Shown here piece after piece: positions 24,798-32,853 of a DNA stretch of 64,000 bases. Below the pieces are notes generated by a model. The model ran no database searches. It worked only from the letters and a program-made list of their open reading frames with translations, and was not told the origin of the DNA. Source of the stretch: UBA12087 sp964370815 (lineage in GTDB: Bacteria > Chloroflexota > Anaerolineae > Anaerolineales > Villigracilaceae); assembly GCA_964370815.1 (NCBI GenBank), contig CAYJKQ010000005.1:149640-213639 (forward strand). The letters run 5' to 3'. The first letter of the stretch is position 1; each line of letters opens with the position of its first letter. A program made the translations under genes and the position numbers.

Positions 24798-25965
24798 GGT
24801 ATCTTCCTTTTCTTCTATAAACTACCCGGGATCTGTGGTTCCTTCCCTTTAGTTTTTTTGCTGCAAGTTTTCCGGGTGAGATCGAGAGCAGCATCAGCAC
24901 AGTCATAATTATCGCAGAACTCAGGCACCAGGCGCAGGTGGCGCCTAGGATGAATGGTTCCAGGAATGTCAGATAAACCGAAAAGAATGTGGAGAAAATG
25001 GTCATTCCTAATACTGCCAGGGCAGCATAATTGGACAGCGCATTCTTTGAAAAACACATGATCCCCCAGCCAGCCAGAATCAAGATGTAACCAGCCACCC
25101 CCATTACACCGATGGGCAGGAATCCAAACAGGCGCGCATATTGGCTCTGCTGAACCGTATTGCAGTCGCCCACCGGTCCACAGATGACCTCCACCTGTGA
25201 TGTCTCCACATAAGCCAGATAGGCGGCTACACCAAAGCCTACCAGGCATAAGGCAGGGAAGATCCACCGGGTGCCACCCGTCATCATCTGGCCGGGTGTA
25301 CGAACGAAGTGCAAACCACCCCCGATCAATGCGGTGATCATTCCAACCAGGACAACAATAGCCAGCCCGTTCCCCAGTGGATCACGCGCCAGACGGTCCT
25401 TAATGCTAAACTCATCCTTACCTGTCTCTACCTGTATGTAGGGAGTTGTCGTTGCTGTCATGGCAGTGGGTGGCTCTGAGGTGTTGACCTGTTGTGCCAT
25501 CTGGGTGCTTTGCATGCTGGTAATGTACTCACCAAGCCCTGGAATCTCCGGCCAATCGATGCCACCCTGGGCCAGATAGGCAGCCACCAACCCCGGGAAT
25601 TGTTCAGGGATGTCTACGCTTCCCACCAGGAATTGGTTGCCGATCACCAGGAAAGGCACCCCGCCACTCTCAATGTTGAATTTCTGCAGTGCTGCCACAA
25701 AGAGCAAATACCCGGCCTCCTGGTTGGTATCCACTGCGAGGATCTGCAGTTGTTCCCCATACTGTCTTAAAAGAGGTGGTAAAGTCTCCGTTATCACGTA
25801 ATGACAGTGATCACAAGCGGGGGAATAGAACAGGACAGCATTAACGACCTCTCCTGGTTGAGATTCTTGTACAGCAAGGGTTTGTGAAGGCACGAAAAAT
25901 GAGAGAATCAGTAAACACCCTGCAAATAATTGGTTGATAAGTCTGTTATAGATATTTTTTTTCAT
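24790..25965 (-). CDS. thioredoxin-VKOR-like disulfide-forming membrane protein
   Basis: 391 residues. Signal/anchor at residues 11-32; a thioredoxin-like domain with FYSPACDHCHYVITE (CxxC as CDHC) to about residue 135; a linker; then a vitamin K epoxide reductase domain of four spans with ICGPVGDCNTVQQSQYA and the quinone-site pair in GATCAWCLSSA. VKOR proteins oxidise a thioredoxin partner and pass electrons to quinone, forming disulfides in exported proteins; here donor and VKOR are fused, with the thioredoxin N-terminal rather than the commoner C-terminal. It could serve maturation of the multihaem cytochromes or other exported Cys-rich proteins. Confidence 0.88.
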   Translation of the reverse strand: MKKNIYNRLINQLFAGCLLILSFFVPSQTLAVQESQPGEVVNAVLFYSPACDHCHYVITETLPPLLRQYGEQLQILAVDTNQEAGYLLFVAALQKFNIESGGVPFLVIGNQFLVGSVDIPEQFPGLVAAYLAQGGIDWPEIPGLGEYITSMQSTQMAQQVNTSEPPTAMTATTTPYIQVETGKDEFSIKDRLARDPLGNGLAIVVLVGMITALIGGGLHFVRTPGQMMTGGTRWIFPALCLVGFGVAAYLAYVETSQVEVICGPVGDCNTVQQSQYARLFGFLPIGVMGVAGYILILAGWGIMCFSKNALSNYAALAVLGMTIFSTFFSVYLTFLEPFILGATCAWCLSSAIIMTVLMLLSISPGKLAAKKLKGRNHRSRVVYRRKGRYHG

Positions 25966-26459
25966 ATTAGGAATATCACTCCGGCGATGATCAACCCTCC
26001 CAGGCAGGACAGGGAGATACCAAGCATGAAACCACGGAGATGGAACCAGTAATCCTTGTATTCTGCCATGCCCTCACTACCCGGGATGACAACGAACCTG
26101 GGGGTGATCGTACAGAAGATCAACCAGTCCAGGATCAACCAATCCACCATGTTAAAAAAAACAAAGATTCCGCTGGCATTCAGCCATAGCCCCAGAAATG
26201 GAACTCCACTCTGGCTTTTTAGCATGAATGTCGAAAGTAAAGGTCCAAGGATAAGCACCAACATGAAGGGAATGCCAAAGAGAAAGCTGAGGCGTTTTTC
26301 AGAGATAGTTTTCGGAGGCACCTTTTCCTGGATCGCATGCGGGTAGTCCTGGAGGAAGGCGCGTGCGTTGATCTTCAACCCGAGCATCAACAAGATGGAT
26401 GCGATCAAAGAGACCAAGGCACCATGTGCAAGAATCCCAGTCCATATTTGACTTGTCAA
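25962..26459 (-). CDS. four-span hypothetical membrane protein
   Basis: 165 residues with four clear hydrophobic segments (about 8-30, 58-78, 88-108, 140-163). The second and third are joined by SGVPFLGLWLNASG, and a loop reads CTITPRFVVIPGSEGMAEYKDYWFHLRGF. It overlaps the VKOR fusion gene by 4 nt and the TrmO fragment by 4 nt, so it belongs to the same transcript. I do not recognise the family; no catalytic motif is seen. Confidence 0.75.
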   Translation of the reverse strand: MTSQIWTGILAHGALVSLIASILLMLGLKINARAFLQDYPHAIQEKVPPKTISEKRLSFLFGIPFMLVLILGPLLSTFMLKSQSGVPFLGLWLNASGIFVFFNMVDWLILDWLIFCTITPRFVVIPGSEGMAEYKDYWFHLRGFMLGISLSCLGGLIIAGVIFLI

Positions 26460-26671
26460 TTTTTACTCCGTTGTGCATACCAACCGGTTCTCACATCTGC
26501 GAATACATTGAATTCAGGATCGTAAGGCTCGATGTCCAGCAGCCCCTCCACGAAATCGGGAAACACTTCCACCTCACCAGCCGACTCGTTCACAGGCGGC
26601 TGGATGGGTAGCTCGGGTAGTTCCGCGCAGGGCGAGTGGATGATGCCAATGGTGTGCAGAACGAATTCCAT
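26456..26671 (-). pseudogene. internally deleted TrmO/TsaA-like protein
   Basis: 71 codons. The N-terminal part is typical of the TrmO (tRNA N6-methyl-threonylcarbamoyladenosine methyltransferase) barrel: LHTIGIIHSPCAELPELPIQP, then GEVEVFPDFVEGLLDIE. The family continues for about 70 more residues with the SAM-binding RPNPIGLS region before a C-terminal segment like LLDIKPYVPEFD. Here EGLLDIEPYDPEFNVFADVRTGWY joins the two ends directly, so the catalytic core is missing. A deletion across the similar EGLxDI and LLDI stretches would produce this. It is still translatable and overlaps the next gene by 4 nt, so a short product may persist. Confidence 0.75.
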
Positions 26672-26755
26672 GATTTTAGCATCCTTTCTGGTTCGAAAAA
26701 CAGACTGACTGGTGGAGAATTGGTGGTCGATGATCCATCAAGTTCATGCCAGCTC

Positions 26756-27715
26756 CTAAGAATTACTCGAATAGGGATAATGAGCATCGGCTGCGGTCCA
26801 GAAGATATGACCACCCCGTTCCACAGTCTGGATTTTATGTGCCTTATCCAGTTCTGCAAGTGCGGTCTGTAATTCCTCAGCCGACCACCGGTTGAGCAAT
26901 ACCATCAATTCGTCTTCCCGCATGGGATGCCGGGTGACAACACTCAACAAAGTTTCCTCAAGGTTTCCCATGCCTGCCAGATGCACCTCTGTTATCTCCT
27001 GGAATACTACCGGGGCAACTTTTCCCAGGATCTTCTCGGCGCGTTGCAATCCGGCTGCATCCGAAGGTCGCACCCAGACTTCAGCTGGCGGGCGCGTCGG
27101 CAGGGTGATCTGGACTTGGTCCGGATCGATCGTATTCAGAACCAGCGCCAGTTCCTGAAGGATTTCCGGCGTATCATTCATACCCTGGATCAACATTACT
27201 TCGATCCATAATTTTCCGGAATATTCCTGTTGGAAGAGGCACAACCCTTCGACCAGATTGTCAAAGGTGAAACGCGGTGCGGCGCGGTTGATCTTTCGGT
27301 ACAGCCAGGTGTTCCCGGCATCCAGGGTGGGCAGGACAGCATCAGCTGCGAACAGATCCTCGCGCACTTCAGGCAGGTAAAGCAGCGACCCGTTGGTGAT
27401 GACCGCCACCGGGATGTCTGTGATCGCTTTCACCTGCCGGATCATCCATCCCAGGTCGCTGTTCAGGGTTGGTTCGCCAGAGCCGACGAAAGTGATCCAG
27501 TCGACATTGCCAGGGTCCTGGGAAACCAGCTCCTTCTTCACCTCCGCCAGGAGCTCGTGGCGTGGGATGTATTGGCCGCGCTCGAGGGTGAGAGGAGCCG
27601 TGCGCCCCAACTGGCAGTAGATACAGTTCCAGTTGCAGGTTTTAAGTGGGATGGGGTCGATGCCGAGCGATTTCCCGAGACGGCGGGAAGGAACAGGGCC
27701 GAAAACGTATTTCAT
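26756..27715 (-). CDS. radical SAM protein, wyosine-synthase-like (COG0731), with winged-helix tail
   Basis: 319 residues. The N-terminus FGPVPSRRLGKSLGIDPIP and the radical SAM triad CNWNCIYCQLG (C-x3-C-x2-C) are characteristic of COG0731 proteins. The barrel continues to about residue 225 (TFVGSGEPTLNSDLGWMI binds SAM). The last 80 residues form a probable winged helix (MREDELMVLLNRWSAEELQTALAELDKAHKIQTVERGGHIFW). The substrate is unknown; members are often near peroxiredoxins, TrmO and metal-cofactor genes in anaerobes, as here. Confidence 0.88.
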   Translation of the reverse strand: MKYVFGPVPSRRLGKSLGIDPIPLKTCNWNCIYCQLGRTAPLTLERGQYIPRHELLAEVKKELVSQDPGNVDWITFVGSGEPTLNSDLGWMIRQVKAITDIPVAVITNGSLLYLPEVREDLFAADAVLPTLDAGNTWLYRKINRAAPRFTFDNLVEGLCLFQQEYSGKLWIEVMLIQGMNDTPEILQELALVLNTIDPDQVQITLPTRPPAEVWVRPSDAAGLQRAEKILGKVAPVVFQEITEVHLAGMGNLEETLLSVVTRHPMREDELMVLLNRWSAEELQTALAELDKAHKIQTVERGGHIFWTAADAHYPYSSNS

Positions 27716-27721
27716 AAATAC

Positions 27722-28168
27722 CTAATTATAGGATACACGTGTGTCAGCATCGGTCATTATTTGTGCAAGCATACCTTGCCATCCTGGATTTTCCCAGGTT
27801 CCAAGTTGCGAGTGCATGTGGAAATACTTCTGGGGGATAGGGTGTGTACCTAAAACAACCTCCACACCATAGTGTTTTTCCAAATAAGCTTTGAATATTC
27901 CTATGTAAGGGCAGGGTGGATAGCCAACAAGAAGTCCGGTCGCAAGGTGGATCACCTGTGCACCATTCTTAACCATTTCTTCACCGGTATATTCGACATT
28001 GCCTCCTGGGCAACCATCGCAGGTGGTATAACCAGCCAGTTCAATTTCCACGTCAGCGTACCTGCTAAACGCACCTTCCTTGTTTCGCATCGCTCGTAAA
28101 CATTTTCCCCCCGCACAAGTCCGGTAACGATCACATATAATGATGCCAATTTTCGTTATATCACTCAT
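27722..28168 (-). CDS. CGGC-domain putative metal-binding protein
   Basis: 148 residues. Cys-rich pattern: IIICDRYRTCAGGKCLRAM near the N-terminus, then GYTTCDGCPGGNVEY and VGYPPCPYIGIFKAY, matching CGGC-domain proteins of anaerobes for which metal binding has been proposed but no function shown. The C-terminus GTHPIPQKYFHMH adds His residues. It begins with ATG 28168 and is 7 bp ahead of the radical SAM gene on the same strand. Confidence 0.8.
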   Translation of the reverse strand: MSDITKIGIIICDRYRTCAGGKCLRAMRNKEGAFSRYADVEIELAGYTTCDGCPGGNVEYTGEEMVKNGAQVIHLATGLLVGYPPCPYIGIFKAYLEKHYGVEVVLGTHPIPQKYFHMHSQLGTWENPGWQGMLAQIMTDADTRVSYN

Positions 28169-28300
28169 AGTTATTCATCCTGAAAATTTACTTAACATAA
28201 AAAACTTTACACTAATGTGTTGAGATATAATTTTTATAAATTTCAGGCAGTAGCTTCCAGGTTGCCTGAGAAGATCAATACTTCCAAGAATTACAGATCA

Positions 28301-28391
28301 AATTCCAAGTTGATTCAGAGAGTCCCTCATCCTAAATCTTCGCCTTTATTCAAATGGTCTGAAAAGAGTTTATTCGTATCAACTTGGAATT
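28301..28391. repeat. inverted repeat with 14-nt perfect arms
   Basis: AATTCCAAGTTGAT (28301-28314) and ATCAACTTGGAATT (28378-28391) with a 63-nt spacer, between the zinc-ribbon gene and the CGGC-domain gene. Spacing resembles the other fold-back units in the window, although the arm sequence differs. Confidence 0.6.
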
Positions 28392-28398
28392 CTCAACT

Positions 28399-28644
28399 TT
28401 AGCCACGTATCATTTTTGTACCGCAATCTGGGCAGGTCTGGTCCATGCAGCGCTGACCAGTCACATGCGGGATTTTCTTGCCGCATTTCGGACAGACACA
28501 ATTTCCAGTCGGGCCAGAACCCGATTTGTTACCACCACCCTTTCCCTGACCTGCGCCTCCACCGGTACCTTTTCCTTGGCCTGTACCCAGACCGCGCCTT
28601 CCCAAGTTTTGTCCATTACGATTGCGAGATATTTGATTTTTCAT
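28399..28644 (-). CDS. small glycine-rich zinc-ribbon protein
   Basis: 81 residues from ATG 28644 (a GTG at 28650 is also possible). The first half is Gly/Gln/Lys/Arg rich (GRRGLGTGQGKGTGGGAGQ); the second half is a four-Cys zinc ribbon or rubredoxin-like knuckle, CVCPKCGKKIPH and CPDCGTKM. Such proteins accompany Mrp/NBP35 and NifX genes in anaerobes. Function unknown. It lies 12 bp after the Sec-peroxiredoxin stop. Confidence 0.75.
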   Translation of the reverse strand: MKNQISRNRNGQNLGRRGLGTGQGKGTGGGAGQGKGGGNKSGSGPTGNCVCPKCGKKIPHVTGQRCMDQTCPDCGTKMIRG

Positions 28645-28656
28645 CTTCACTAATCC

Positions 28657-29262
28657 TTATTCCATATCCGGTTTCCATATTTCCCAAACCTTGCCAACCA
28701 GGTCGGAGCTAGGTTTGAGGGTGGGTTTACCGGGTTCCCATCCGGCGGGAGTGGCTTCTTTACCTCCCGATGCACGCACGAGCTGAAAGGCCTGGATCTG
28801 TCTGACTGATTCTGCAAAACGCCTGCCAACCGGTGGTGTTAATACTTCCATAGCCTGTATCACACCATCAGGGTCGATGATAAAACGCCCGCGTAGCTCG
28901 ATTCCCTGGACTTCATCCCAAACACCATAGGCTCGTCCTACATTCCCCGCCTGGTCAGAAGCCATGTGGAAGGGCACACCACCTTCCACCATCTTGGTTA
29001 GTTCATAATCATTCCACATTTTATGCACGAAATGGCTGTCCACGCTGACCGATATGACCTCAACACCCAAATCTTGTAAGACAGAATACTTGTCGGCGAC
29101 CGCCGACACTTCTGTTGCTCAAACAAAAGTGAAATCACCGGGATAGAAGCATAATAAGATCCACTTTCCGGCAAAATCTGTGAGCTTGATCGGAGTGAAA
29201 CCACCCTTGTAATAAGATGGGGCAGTAAAATCAGGGGCTTTCTGTCCAACTCGAGCGGTCAT
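28657..29262 (-). CDS. prxU: selenocysteine-containing peroxiredoxin (PrxU-like)
   Basis: 201 residues with one in-frame TGA at 29121-29119, codon 48. The text reads CFYPGDFTFV-[TGA]-ATEVSAVADKY, where AhpC-type peroxiredoxins have the peroxidatic Cys, so TGA is read as selenocysteine. PrxU of Eubacterium acidaminophilum is a known Sec peroxiredoxin with Sec at position 47. The resolving Cys of AhpC (CPAGW) is replaced by Thr (ATPAGWEPGK); the only Cys left is ten residues before Sec. It would reduce peroxides with a thiol donor. ATG 29262 follows AAAGGAG; another in-frame ATG at 29373 also has AAAGGAG and would add 37 residues of unknown nature. A SECIS-like hairpin follows the TGA. Confidence 0.92.
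29091..29121 (-). promoter_or_regulatory. predicted bacterial SECIS element in the peroxiredoxin gene
   Basis: After TGA come 10 nt and then a perfect stem TGTCGGC/GCCGACA closed by GGUC (an eighth C-G inner pair would leave loop GU). The apical loop begins 17 nt after TGA with G in its first two positions. Geometry is nearly the same as in the YeeE half gene (18 nt, loop GGU). Confidence 0.8.
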
Positions 29263-29654
29263 GATTAACTCCTTTCGTTCGGGTGATTCTGGAGATTTAA
29301 GATTGGTTGATGATCCAGGTTCTTCGCCCGTCATTGCTCCCGTTACACGTGCACATCCAGCTGTCTCTGCCATAGGTTCTCCTTTAGTTTGTTCTTAACT
29401 CAGATAGTTACGAGTTTTACAATTATTTCATTCTCTTCCAGTCTTTTCGATCAGCTTCTAAGATCTAATTTTCTACTCATACCTGATTTTCCACGTAGGC
29501 GAGTTCGCTTCTTATTGTTATTCAGCCATCTTTCGATCGTGCAATACATACTATCAAGGTGCATTTTCTTTCTTACAATAAAACCTGCTATCCACGCTAA
29601 CATTCAACAGAAATTCTTGGAGAAGGTTAGCATGAATTAACAGGAAGTCCCTTC

Positions 29655-30026
29655 TTACCCGTGTCTGTGCTCTACGCTCTCATCACAGGGAGCTGCCTCA
29701 GTCAACTTGCCACCGAAGTAATTATCCAAGGATTGACGTACCGTGCCATTGGCACCGGTGGCAGCCTTGATGCCTGCATCTTCGAAGAACTGGATTGCTC
29801 GTCCGCCCATTCCGCCACTCAACATTACATTCGCGTTCTGCTCCTTAATAAAGGTGGGTACCTCTCCGGGTGCGTGACCGTTTATGTATGGGTTGGCAAC
29901 ACCCTTTGTGCATGTCACCTCACCATTTTCAACGTCCACCATAATGAAGAAGGGGGCATGCCCAAAGTGCTGGGCTACGATACTCTCAAGACCATTGTTA
30001 TTTTCTGCAGTTACAGCAATTTTCAT
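29655..30026 (-). CDS. NifX/NifB-type dinitrogenase cofactor-binding domain protein (first copy)
   Basis: 123 residues from ATG 30026. MKIAVTAENNNGLESIVAQHFGHAPFFIMVDVENG is the start of the Nif-cofactor domain; GGMGGRAIQFFEDAGIKAATGANGTVRQSLDNYFGG is its second half. Single-domain proteins of this family bind iron-molybdenum or iron-sulfur cofactors, and in genomes without nitrogenase they occur with Mrp ATPases. The last residues contain Cys and His (CDESVEHRHG). Between it and the peroxiredoxin gene lie about 280 AT-rich bases with no gene I can support. Confidence 0.85.
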   Translation of the reverse strand: MKIAVTAENNNGLESIVAQHFGHAPFFIMVDVENGEVTCTKGVANPYINGHAPGEVPTFIKEQNANVMLSGGMGGRAIQFFEDAGIKAATGANGTVRQSLDNYFGGKLTEAAPCDESVEHRHG

Positions 30027-30027
30027 A

Positions 30028-30324
30028 TTACATCTCCTGATTGATAAGTTTTTCAAGGTCCGCTGCGAGAAGATAGCCTTCTACAGCGATTTCTTGTGAT
30101 TTTACGCCGGGTACTTCCGCCACAGCTTTCTTAATATTCATTATGAGTGAAACAGCAATAGGGCATACAAATGACGATGGACGAAAGGTGTATCGCACTT
30201 TGCCGAGTGCGTCCGTCCATAAGTTTTCCACCAGACGCATCCGGATCACATCGGTATTGGTTTCAGGGTCCATTACTGTTTTCAGACGTTCCAAAATAAC
30301 ATCCTCCAACGATTTTTCATTCAT
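30028..30324 (-). CDS. MIP18/DUF59-family iron-sulfur assembly protein
   Basis: 98 residues from ATG 30324, which overlaps the stop of the Mrp gene. Typical elements: VILERLKTVMDPETNTDVIRMRLVENL, YTFRPSSFVCPIAVSLIMNIKKAVAEVPGV. The Cys in FVCPIA sits at the usual conserved position. DUF59 domains act with Mrp/NBP35 ATPases in Fe-S cluster delivery, often fused at the Mrp N-terminus; here it is a separate gene directly after the ATPase. Confidence 0.85.
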   Translation of the reverse strand: MNEKSLEDVILERLKTVMDPETNTDVIRMRLVENLWTDALGKVRYTFRPSSFVCPIAVSLIMNIKKAVAEVPGVKSQEIAVEGYLLAADLEKLINQEM

Positions 30325-31223
30325 GCCTTCGCCTCCATCAGGGATTGGATGACTTTCACCCACACAGCAGCGATGGCAACGCTGGAAGGGGCTTTCGGTT
30401 GGAAGGCAGTCACTGCTTCACCTGCTACCATGGCACTGGCAACTGTTAAATCAAACGGGATTCGACCGACGATTTCGATTCCGCTCTCAAGACAATAGGA
30501 CTCGATCTCGTCAGCTCCTGCTGGATATATATCTGCTTTATTGATGCACACCATGGCCCGCACACCGAAATGCTGTACAGTTTGCAGCACGCGGCGCATA
30601 TCCTGCACACCAGCCACCGTTGGTTCGGCAACGATCAGCGCCAGATCTGCGCCTGATATGGTTGAAATGACCGGACAACCTATGCCGGGTGGTCCGTCCA
30701 CAAGCACCAGTTGGCGATTCTCATCCAGGGCTTGTAAACGCGCTCGTTGCTTAACCAGTGTGACTAATTTCCCTGAATTATCCTGTCCGGGATACAGATG
30801 GGCATGATAGAGCGGTCCATAGCGGCTTTCGGACACGTAGAACTTGCCAACTACCTGCTCGTGCATGGTTATGCTTCCTGTAAGACACTGGTAGACACAG
30901 GCTGCACATCCATCACAGGCGATGGGATCAACCATGTATAGATTGTTTATGTAATTAATGGCATCAAAACGGCAAATAGTCTGACAATCTCCACATGAAG
31001 AACAAGTTTCCTGATGGATGACTGTTAAATGCCCACCTTTGAAATCCTGCTCCTCCAAAAGTTGGGGTTGGAGCACAAGTTCCAGATTGGCAGCGTCGAC
31101 ATCCGCGTCTGCCAGGATGACCTGGTTGGCATAACCATTTTGGGAGGCAAGCTGTGCAAAGGCTGCTGTAATAATGGTTTTACCGGTTCCGCCTTTACCA
31201 CTGAGAATTACGAGTTGCTTCAT
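30321..31223 (-). CDS. Mrp/MinD-like P-loop ATPase with ferredoxin insert (first of a tandem pair)
   Basis: 300 residues. Deviant Walker A LSGKGGTGKTIITAA at residues 6-20, an inserted two-cluster ferredoxin region (CSSCGDCQTICRF and CDGCAACVYQCL, around 94-133), Walker B VLVDGPPGIGCPV. This type is found in tandem in anaerobes and is thought to load or transfer Fe-S clusters or related metal cofactors. It overlaps the next gene by 4 nt. The usual Pro after the last Cys of each motif is replaced (CRF, CLT). Confidence 0.9.
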   Translation of the reverse strand: MKQLVILSGKGGTGKTIITAAFAQLASQNGYANQVILADADVDAANLELVLQPQLLEEQDFKGGHLTVIHQETCSSCGDCQTICRFDAINYINNLYMVDPIACDGCAACVYQCLTGSITMHEQVVGKFYVSESRYGPLYHAHLYPGQDNSGKLVTLVKQRARLQALDENRQLVLVDGPPGIGCPVISTISGADLALIVAEPTVAGVQDMRRVLQTVQHFGVRAMVCINKADIYPAGADEIESYCLESGIEIVGRIPFDLTVASAMVAGEAVTAFQPKAPSSVAIAAVWVKVIQSLMEAKA

Positions 31224-32074
31224 AATTTCACTTTGTCTGCAATGGTTTCAAGTAAGTTCTGGAATCCTGAGCGATATTCAGGAGAGGCTTCGACAAGAAG
31301 CTTTCCGCTGGCGATGGCCTCGGCGATGCGTCTTTCCATTGGAATGCGCATTAAGATCGGCACGTTGTTTTCAGAGCAATACATCTCAACAGCGTTGTTT
31401 CCAATGCCATCACGGTTGATTACAACACCTGCTGGAATGTCAAGCTCGCGGGTGATCGCCAATACCTGTTTCAGATCATGCAAGCCAAAAGGTGTTGGTT
31501 CAGTAACCAGCAAGGCGTAATCTGCGCCACGTATGGTTTCAACCACCGGACAGGATGCTCCGGGGGGAGCATCCCTGATTTCGATGGTTGGCAGGACCAC
31601 AGGTGCCCACTTCTTGAGCTCTCGGATGATCGGCACCGCCATCGGTTCACCAATTTTCATCTTTCCCTGGGCAAATTCAATGCCATGCACCGCCTGCCCG
31701 CTTTCCAGTACGCCTAACACGTTAAGACTCTCACTGATGGCGTGCTGTGGACAGACCAACATACAACTTCCACAGCCATGGCATAATTCCGGAAAGACCA
31801 GGATTTTTTTGCCAATGACCGCAATAGCATGAAACTGGCAAACATCCGCACATTTTCCACAGAAGTTGCAAAGGGTCTCGTCTAATTGCGGGATCAGGAT
31901 GCCAACATCTTTATGAGAATCAAACAATGGATTCAGGAAAAGTCTGGCGTTGGGTGCTTCCACGTCGCAGTCCATTAAACGGATCGATTCCTGTTCGGAT
32001 GCAACCAAGGCCAGGCTGGTGGCAACGGTGGTTTTACCTGTACCGCCTTTGCCGCTGGCGACCACGATCCTCAT
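31220..32074 (-). CDS. Mrp/MinD-like P-loop ATPase with ferredoxin insert (second of the pair)
   Basis: 284 residues, paralogue of the preceding ATPase. Walker A ASGKGGTGKTTVATSLAL at residues 5-22; ferredoxin insert with CNFCGKCADVCQF and CHGCGSCMLVCPQ (around 70-110); Walker B-type segment DAPPGASCPVVETIRGADYALLV. It starts immediately at the end of the NifX-like gene and overlaps its twin by 4 nt, so the pair is likely to form a heterodimer. Confidence 0.9.
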   Translation of the reverse strand: MRIVVASGKGGTGKTTVATSLALVASEQESIRLMDCDVEAPNARLFLNPLFDSHKDVGILIPQLDETLCNFCGKCADVCQFHAIAVIGKKILVFPELCHGCGSCMLVCPQHAISESLNVLGVLESGQAVHGIEFAQGKMKIGEPMAVPIIRELKKWAPVVLPTIEIRDAPPGASCPVVETIRGADYALLVTEPTPFGLHDLKQVLAITRELDIPAGVVINRDGIGNNAVEMYCSENNVPILMRIPMERRIAEAIASGKLLVEASPEYRSGFQNLLETIADKVKL

Positions 32075-32451
32075 TAACGATTTTCTCCGTGATGCCCTTT
32101 GTGCGTAGCAGCTTCTACTTTGGTTAATTTTCCTGCTTTAAATAAATCCAGGATTTCAGTAGCGCTTTGAGCCTGGTCTCCAGGGGCAATATACATTTCT
32201 ATGTCGGCTGCTGCCAGCGTGTCATAGGCATTAGGGCCAAATGCTCCGCTGACCACTGCCTGGGTTCCCTGGCTGGCAACGAACTGGGCAGCCTGTACAC
32301 CTGCGCCGCCTGAAGCGGATATTGCCGGATTGTCAAAAGCCTGCCATTCACCGGATTCAGTATCCACAACGCAAAAGGCAGAGGCGCGCCCAAAACGGGC
32401 GTCAAAGGGGGAATCCAGTGTTTTGCCAGAGATCGAGATTGCTAATTTCAT
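32074..32451 (-). CDS. NifX/NifB-type cofactor-binding domain protein (second copy)
   Basis: 125 residues. KLAISISGKTLDSPFDARFGRASAFCVVDTESGEW and the motif GAGVQAAQFVASQGTQAVVSGAFGPNAYDTL place it in the Nif-cofactor domain family. It heads the ATPase pair and overlaps it by one base, suggesting it is the scaffold or acceptor of whatever cofactor the ATPases handle. A His-containing tail (THKGHHGENR) may bind metal. Confidence 0.85.
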   Translation of the reverse strand: MKLAISISGKTLDSPFDARFGRASAFCVVDTESGEWQAFDNPAISASGGAGVQAAQFVASQGTQAVVSGAFGPNAYDTLAAADIEMYIAPGDQAQSATEILDLFKAGKLTKVEAATHKGHHGENR

Positions 32452-32595
32452 AGAATTTCCTTTTTTTCACTAACTGAGTCAAGATTATTTATGATTTTGA
32501 TGTCGCTGGGGCGACCCGTCTTGCTCTGGAATGTTCAGGATTTTTTTCCCTGATAAACCACCCATGAGCATGAGGATCGCCCTTTCGAGAACGAA

Positions 32596-32853
32596 TTACT
32601 CTTTCTTCATTGCATCCAAACGATCTGAAATGCTTTGAAGGGCAGATTTCAACGCCTGGATCTGGTTCTCCACCCAGGAGCCGTCCTCCACCGGGGCAAC
32701 TCCTAATCCGCGCCCCAAGCCACGGCCGCCTCCTCTGCGTCCAAGTCCACGACCGCCAGAACGACCAACGCCGTCTTGTCCAACACAGTTACCTAAACCG
32801 CGTCCTGTTCGGGAACCTTGACTTGAGGGTCCTGTTCCGTCTCTAAATGGCAT
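32596..32853 (-). CDS. DUF5320-type small glycine/arginine-rich protein
   Basis: 85 residues from ATG 32853; AAGGAGG eight bases ahead decides for this start rather than the GTG three codons earlier. The N-terminus MPFRDGTGPSSQGSRTGRG is the DUF5320 hallmark, followed by repeated GRGLGRRGGGRG and a C-terminal helix (VENQIQALKSALQSISDRLDAMKK) that could form a coiled coil. These proteins accompany NifX and Mrp genes and have no known function. Confidence 0.85.
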   Translation of the reverse strand: MPFRDGTGPSSQGSRTGRGLGNCVGQDGVGRSGGRGLGRRGGGRGLGRGLGVAPVEDGSWVENQIQALKSALQSISDRLDAMKKE

